Source of the DNA: Spirochaetaceae bacterium
Lineage (GTDB): Bacteria; Spirochaetota; Spirochaetia; Treponematales; Treponemataceae
Reading direction: 5' to 3'
Assembly (NCBI GenBank): GCA_017453745.1
Contig: JAFTEH010000140.1
Coordinates: 1-54,989 of the forward strand
DNA length: 54,989 nt
Made by a program: the position numbers and the translations under genes. Shown here one piece after another: positions 50,873 to 54,989 of the stretch (positions within the stretch are counted from its first letter, which is position 1; each line of letters begins with the position of its first letter). Under the pieces are notes generated by a model. It was not told where the DNA came from. It saw only the letters and a program-made list of their open reading frames with translations, and made no database searches.

Positions 50873-52492
50873 ATGAATTTTTTATTGGTTTTTTTTGAAA
50901 TAGTGAGGGATTTTTTTTCTGGGATTTTTTTTGCCAATTCTGAAAAAACAATACACAGAAAGCAATTAAAGTCCATTTTTGCACAGTTACAAGCCTTGCC
51001 GCATCCGCCTATTTCAAAGGAGGGAGTGATTTCGTCTGATTTTGCGCGTGTGATTTTTCGTATCTATGCGGAATTGTTGCCGGTAAAGTCTATATTCGAA
51101 CAAACATTGCTGTCAAAAGACATCCGTGTGTCGACGAGGTTTTTGGATTTGCTGTTGACGAGTGCTTTTTCTGAAGCACAAGAAAAAGAATATGCAAGTT
51201 TTTCATATATTGAGCGTGAAAAAGATTTGCAGAGTGAAGCGACTTCATCGCTTGATGTGATACAGAGACACTTAAATGCGCAAGTAAAACGCTTTCATGC
51301 CTTTCAAAACGAGATGGCGACGGATGCGGTACTGAAAATGGATCAAACGATTCAGCATATTTTTCGGCTCTATGACTTTTGTTGCTATGACTTTGAAACT
51401 TTTTTTATACATTTTGAAGGGGTAAATGCGAAACCGCTCAATGAACTGGTACGCGAGGGTGCTATGCCTAAATTTACTGATGTGCAAGCATCCGATATTA
51501 CTAAAGAACTTTTGGACTTAAACTTTGTGCTTTCAAATTTGGAGATTGACCAAGATTTAATCGGGGCAATACAACTTTTGCATGAAAAAATCGCTCATTC
51601 GGTTGAAAATAAGTTTTTATTTGTGCTTCGGCAGATTTCGACAATAAAGGACATTATCGACAAGGAAATTCCGAAAAACACGGTTTTGAATATTATCCGG
51701 TATGCAAAAGGCGAACCGACATTTGAAGAAAATATGAGCGTTTCTGAAACCTCGATGATTACCGATTTTAATGAGCGCTGGGAAAAACGCTTTCAAGCGG
51801 ATTCAAAAAAACTATTGCATTTGTTTCAAGAAAGCAAAATTGAAAATCTTATCAAAAACACATTCGGTGCGCGCAAATTTTTTACTTTTTCTGGTTATAA
51901 CGAAGAAGTTAATAAGCAACTGCAAGCAAAGACAACATTAAGTTTTGATTGGATTCGGCCTATGGAACTATTGCGGAGTTTTACAAAGCAAAACTTTGAT
52001 GTCAATATGAAAACATTTCTCAAAACCATTCTTGTAGAAGGAACTTTTTCTGACCCTGCGTATCAAAAAAACCTAAGCACTGCATACTATTATTGTGAAG
52101 GACTTTCTGATTCGTTTGAACAATTTGAACGAATGTTTTCAAATGGGCAAAAATGTAGTTTACAGACTATAGAAGGGTATTTGGCTGAAATTGATAATGG
52201 TGGAAATTTTGAAAAACACCTTGAGCGTATCGTTACGGAAGCAAATGTAAAGGCGCGGCAACTTGTTCAAACATCGGTTGAACAGTATACCGGGCTTTAT
52301 TCGCAAACATCACAGCTTGTGTCTGGTTCAAAAAAGTATACTAATGGGCTTATTTCAAACCTAAAACAGTTGTTTGCTTCTGCAAAGTTTAAGCCACTTA
52401 TACGAAATTTTGAAAATGATGTACAACTATTAGGAAAATTCCTTGAAATTATGAAAAATTATGCTATACTAAGTAAGAGTGAAATAAGTTAA
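50873..52492 (+). CDS. Large helical protein of unknown function, treponeme type
   Basis: 539 residues. I see no catalytic motif or membrane segment apart from a hydrophobic N-terminal helix (MNFLLVFFEIVRDFFSGIFF) that could touch the membrane. The rest is almost all helical, with many aromatic and charged residues. It resembles large uncharacterised spirochaete proteins, perhaps of the DUF5312 kind; that family name is from memory and unverified. It is followed, after a ~180-nt spacer, by the GAF-GGDEF gene and the rhomboid gene, and the three sit inside inverted repeats. Confidence 0.72.
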   Translation: MNFLLVFFEIVRDFFSGIFFANSEKTIHRKQLKSIFAQLQALPHPPISKEGVISSDFARVIFRIYAELLPVKSIFEQTLLSKDIRVSTRFLDLLLTSAFSEAQEKEYASFSYIEREKDLQSEATSSLDVIQRHLNAQVKRFHAFQNEMATDAVLKMDQTIQHIFRLYDFCCYDFETFFIHFEGVNAKPLNELVREGAMPKFTDVQASDITKELLDLNFVLSNLEIDQDLIGAIQLLHEKIAHSVENKFLFVLRQISTIKDIIDKEIPKNTVLNIIRYAKGEPTFEENMSVSETSMITDFNERWEKRFQADSKKLLHLFQESKIENLIKNTFGARKFFTFSGYNEEVNKQLQAKTTLSFDWIRPMELLRSFTKQNFDVNMKTFLKTILVEGTFSDPAYQKNLSTAYYYCEGLSDSFEQFERMFSNGQKCSLQTIEGYLAEIDNGGNFEKHLERIVTEANVKARQLVQTSVEQYTGLYSQTSQLVSGSKKYTNGLISNLKQLFASAKFKPLIRNFENDVQLLGKFLEIMKNYAILSKSEIS

Positions 52493-52675
52493 GGGCACTT
52501 CTAAAAACGGTCTGACTATTGTCGCCTTGTTGCTTGTCTTCTGTAAGCAGTATTGGCAGAGTAGGGGATATTTCTGGGAGCCATCTCCTGTTGTTTTTGA
52601 GAGAATGCCAGTGCCTAAAATAAGGTGCAATGTTTGTTTTTTATAGATGGTATTATTGCCATCAAGGAAAGATGT

Positions 52676-53779
52676 ATGGAAATGAAAAAGCGCAACTTAA
52701 AGCGAAAATTAAAGTCGGGCGAAATGGGTAGTATTTCAAGCCTAAAACGCAAAATTAAGCAACAAGAAAAGAGTATTTTTGACTTACGCCAACTTTTAGA
52801 GATTTCTCGTTCCTTTTGTTCTATGATAGAATTTAATAGGCTTATGGAAAGTATCCTCTATATCGTAATGGCGCAAATGAAAACCTTCGGTGTCGCTATT
52901 TTTATTCAGAGTTCATTGGATGATGATTCTTTTGTGTTGTATGAAAATATATATGGTTTTGAAGTTGACAATGCCCATTCATACAGTATTCCTGAAAATG
53001 ATGAGTTTATTTCATTTTTGTCTTTGCAGAATCGTTGTATCAGCCCCAATGAACTTAAACACTCTTTTGATACAGGTTTTGTGCAGATGATTCTCGCACT
53101 TGAACCAACACTCATTGTTCCATTAAAAATAAAAAAACATCTAGTCGGGTTTTTGCTGTTGGGTAATCAAATTGATGATGTACATAATTATGATTCTACC
53201 GAGCAGGATATGATTTTGGATATTGCAAATCTTGCGGCGATTGCTATCAACAATGCTCGCTTATTAGAAATGACTACCACCGACATGATGACACACTTAA
53301 AGTTAAAACACTATTTTTTTGCTGTCTTAAACGAAAAAATTGAAATGCTTGATCATGGGGCATCACTTGCTCTGCTTATGTTTGACATTGACAATTTTAA
53401 GCAAATAAATGATACATACGGGCATGTGTGTGGCGATTTGGTGTTGCAAAAGGTCGCAAGTATTATTAAAAATTCTGTACGAAATACCGATTTGGCAGCG
53501 CGTTATGGGGGAGAAGAATTTGCCGCCTTTATTTCGGATGCTGATTTAGAAACAGCTTGTAAAATCGCTGAAAGAATCCGGCTTGATGTCGAATCAATGG
53601 TTGTAGATTACGAGGGGCAAACAATTCGTGTGACTATTTCGATTGGAATAGCCGAGTATTTGCATAGTGGTGAAACCGTTAAACAGTTTATTCAGCGTTC
53701 CGATGCGGCACTGTATAATTCTAAGCGTACTGGCAAAAACAAGTATTCAATTTCTGAAAAGAATGTGACACGAACCTAA
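52676..53779 (+). CDS. GAF-GGDEF diguanylate cyclase
   Basis: 367 residues. A basic N-terminus (MEMKKRNLKRKLKSGEM), a short coiled coil and a GAF sensory domain (about 45-200) precede a GGDEF domain. Catalytic marks are DIDNFKQINDTYGH and ARYGGEEFAAF (GGEEF form, active type). The inhibitory I-site RNTD lies exactly five residues before GGEEF, so product feedback is likely. It is predicted to make cyclic di-GMP, which in spirochaetes affects motility and virulence. ATG 52676 is chosen for its AGGA 7 nt upstream; ATG 52682 and 52625 are also open. Confidence 0.92.
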   Translation: MEMKKRNLKRKLKSGEMGSISSLKRKIKQQEKSIFDLRQLLEISRSFCSMIEFNRLMESILYIVMAQMKTFGVAIFIQSSLDDDSFVLYENIYGFEVDNAHSYSIPENDEFISFLSLQNRCISPNELKHSFDTGFVQMILALEPTLIVPLKIKKHLVGFLLLGNQIDDVHNYDSTEQDMILDIANLAAIAINNARLLEMTTTDMMTHLKLKHYFFAVLNEKIEMLDHGASLALLMFDIDNFKQINDTYGHVCGDLVLQKVASIIKNSVRNTDLAARYGGEEFAAFISDADLETACKIAERIRLDVESMVVDYEGQTIRVTISIGIAEYLHSGETVKQFIQRSDAALYNSKRTGKNKYSISEKNVTRT

Positions 53780-53811
53780 TGCCTTGACAACACAGGACCA
53801 AAGGAATTATA

Positions 53812-54465
53812 ATGAATCTCATACGAAAACCTTTTAAATATACATATAGAAACGCATGTCTCATACTTGTGCTGGTTCAATGTGCAATTTTTGTGGTGTT
53901 TCAACTTTTGTCAAAAGTCGGTTTGGGCTCTATCGAAAGTTATTTTGCATTAGTTTCCCCTCTGACAATACATTATAAAATGTTTTGGCAAGTTTTTACC
54001 TATCAATTTTTGCATGCTGACATCTGGCATCTTCTTTTTAACATGCTTTCGTTATATATCTTTGGGAGTTCTTTAGAGCAAAAGATGGGCACAAAGGAAT
54101 TTTTACTTTTTTATCTTTTGTGTGGTACATTATGTGGTATAGCAGGAGCCGTGATTTACCATTTTGTGTTTTTGCGTACCTTTATGCCCGTTGTTGTCGT
54201 GGGCGCTTCTGGTGCTATTTTTTCGCTTTTGTTTGCCTTTGCGACATTGTTCCCTGATACTCATATTTTTATCTGGGGGATTATTCCGCTCCCAGCCCCA
54301 ATTTTGATTTTGGTGTATACTGGTATAGAAATTTTGGGGGCGCTTTCTGCTTCCGATAATATAGCGCACTCAATCCATCTTTTAGGTTTAGTGTGGGCAT
54401 TTTTGTATGTTGTCATTCGGTTTGGAATAAATCCTATCAAGGTTTGGAAAAATAACCTAAGATGA
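53812..54465 (+). CDS. Rhomboid-family intramembrane serine protease
   Basis: 217 residues with six or so membrane helices. Catalytic marks are the Ser in VVGASGAIFSLLFA (GxSG) and the His in NIAHSIHLLGLVWAF; the HADIWHLLFNMLSLYIFGS segment gives the conserved His-x-x-x-Asn (HLLFN). It cleaves membrane proteins within the bilayer; substrates are unknown. The Shine-Dalgarno is AAAGGA 7 nt before ATG. It follows the GGDEF gene by 32 nt and is probably co-transcribed with it. Confidence 0.93.
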   Translation: MNLIRKPFKYTYRNACLILVLVQCAIFVVFQLLSKVGLGSIESYFALVSPLTIHYKMFWQVFTYQFLHADIWHLLFNMLSLYIFGSSLEQKMGTKEFLLFYLLCGTLCGIAGAVIYHFVFLRTFMPVVVVGASGAIFSLLFAFATLFPDTHIFIWGIIPLPAPILILVYTGIEILGALSASDNIAHSIHLLGLVWAFLYVVIRFGINPIKVWKNNLR

Positions 54466-54620
54466 GGTTTTCGATTATCTCTATAGTATGATGTTATCAG
54501 CATGATGTTATCATAGATAACATCGTGTATGCAATGACCTTTGTTTTTCGCCTTGAAATTTGAAATTACAAGATAAAAAACAAAGGTGGTATAAAAAATT
54601 CAGTAAAACTGTCTACACGG

Positions 54621-54702
54621 ATGTAGACGGTGCGTAAGCGCGAGAATTAAAAATAAGTGTCAAGTTGCTTAAATTTCTTAATGCAAGTGAAAAAATGGGG
54701 TT
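54621..54702. repeat. 82-bp direct repeat, first copy
   Basis: Begins ATGTAGACGGTGCGTAAG and ends AAAAAATGGGGTT. It matches 54815-54896 at 81 of 82 positions by eye. Confidence 0.88.
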
Positions 54703-54704
54703 CT

Positions 54705-54744
54705 TTAGGGCTCAAGTTGGCTTCAGTCCTGAATGCCAACTTGC
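54705..54744. repeat. Right copy of CAAGTTGGC hairpin module
   Basis: Inverted match of 50421-50460 with one mismatch in 40 bp. Confidence 0.83.
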
Positions 54745-54801
54745 CTAGTGCCGTGTTTTAGGAAGGTAAAGGATTCTAAGGGAAAGCAGCAACAAGCAAA
54801 C

Positions 54802-54896
54802 CCGTCTACTCAGGATGTAGACGGTGCGTAAGTGCGAGAATTAAAAATAAGTGTCAAGTTGCTTAAATTTCTTAATGCAAGTGAAAAAATGGGGTT
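54802..54896. repeat. Right CGTCTAC module and second 82-bp direct repeat
   Basis: 54802-54847 is the exact reverse complement of 50319-50364. 54815-54896 is the second copy of the direct repeat at 54621-54702. The modules overlap, showing that the repeat was built from interchangeable parts. Confidence 0.86.
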
Positions 54897-54934
54897 TTTA
54901 GGGGGCACCCCTAAACCGCGTTTTAGGAAGGAAA

Positions 54935-54989
54935 GGGTTCCTAAGGGAAAGGAAACCCTTTTGCTCGGTCAAAAGGGTGTCTTTTCCCT
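54935..54989. repeat. Right arm of 55-bp perfect inverted repeat, truncated by window end
   Basis: Exact reverse complement of 50166-50220, preceded by CCGCGTTTTAGGAAGG, which also matches the left side (50225-50240). Confidence 0.88.

Larger units (their letters stand above)
54466..54989. other. Repeat-filled end of window
   Basis: No gene is seen. A 9-bp stem GATGTTATC/GATAACATC lies near 54514-54534, with ATGATGTTATCA present twice. A 12-bp stem ACCTTTGTTTTT/AAAAACAAAGGT (54537-54548 / 54576-54587) may end the rhomboid transcript. The rest is modular repeats, cut off by the window edge. Confidence 0.65.

Noticed and set aside
53784-53813. TTGACA-18-TATAAT pair at the rhomboid start
   Set aside because: The -10 overlaps the ATG itself, so the transcript would lack the start codon; the gene has a good Shine-Dalgarno and likely reads from upstream.

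Overview
The window looks like a low-GC spirochaete chromosome, most probably from a Treponema. The evidence is gene content and order: a sigma-28 (fliA) gene followed by a FapA/DUF342 gene and small treponeme-type proteins; an mglB-mglA-mglC sugar transporter with a lipoprotein binding protein; many lipoproteins with loose spirochaete lipoboxes (VFSC, LFGC, YVSC); and a molybdenum-hydroxylase-like gene trio beside a DegT aminotransferase. I see no rRNA, tRNA, CRISPR array, transposase or prophage.

Layout. 1-2140: leader with a repeat, then two overlapping Crp-type genes. 2375-6733: metG, an OmpA-like lipoprotein and an OmpL47/Big-type exported protein. 6936-11526: DegT aminotransferase and three xanthine-dehydrogenase-family subunits. 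11575-13020 (minus): an RqcH/NFACT protein. 13220-15621: a cobamide salvage operon (CbiR-like TIM barrel, cobT, cobU). 15687-19836: a large exported metallopeptidase-like protein, an unknown protein and rsmD. 19850-32613 (minus): yegP, an RsmB-type methyltransferase, a GH3/NagZ enzyme, folP, a YmdB phosphoesterase, a lipoprotein, an HtrA-like lipoprotein, a TPR protein, recJ and a pyrimidine-nucleoside phosphorylase. 32772-38104: LysM lipoprotein, hflX, rnz, lipoprotein and a beta-CASP nuclease. 38165-42398 (minus): the fliA-fapA cluster. 42613-47474 (minus): mglC, mglA, mglB. 47713-50051 (minus): a shikimate kinase and a TPR lipoprotein. 50873-54465: an unknown treponemal protein, a GAF-GGDEF cyclase and a rhomboid protease, inside modular inverted repeats.

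How the parts work together. Exogenous cobamides would be cleaved by the CbiR-like enzyme and rebuilt by CobU and CobT; cobS is not in the window. The mgl genes import galactose or glucose, and a terminator hairpin after mglB would favour binding protein over ATPase and permease. The sigma-28 cluster serves periplasmic flagella. Both Crp-type proteins lie in one operon, but only the second has a DNA-binding domain.

The most notable signals are: (1) several genes with no Shine-Dalgarno whose ATG lies 5-8 nt after a promoter -10 box, so their transcripts are probably leaderless; (2) a family of long palindromes whose stems differ by compensating changes; (3) a molybdenum-hydroxylase large subunit whose catalytic Glu and an active-site Arg appear replaced; (4) a shikimate kinase with a four-cysteine lid; (5) rsmD starting at a non-canonical codon; (6) modular intergenic repeats, including a perfect 55-bp inverted repeat around a three-gene block. 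All calls come from reading the sequence by eye; no database search was run.
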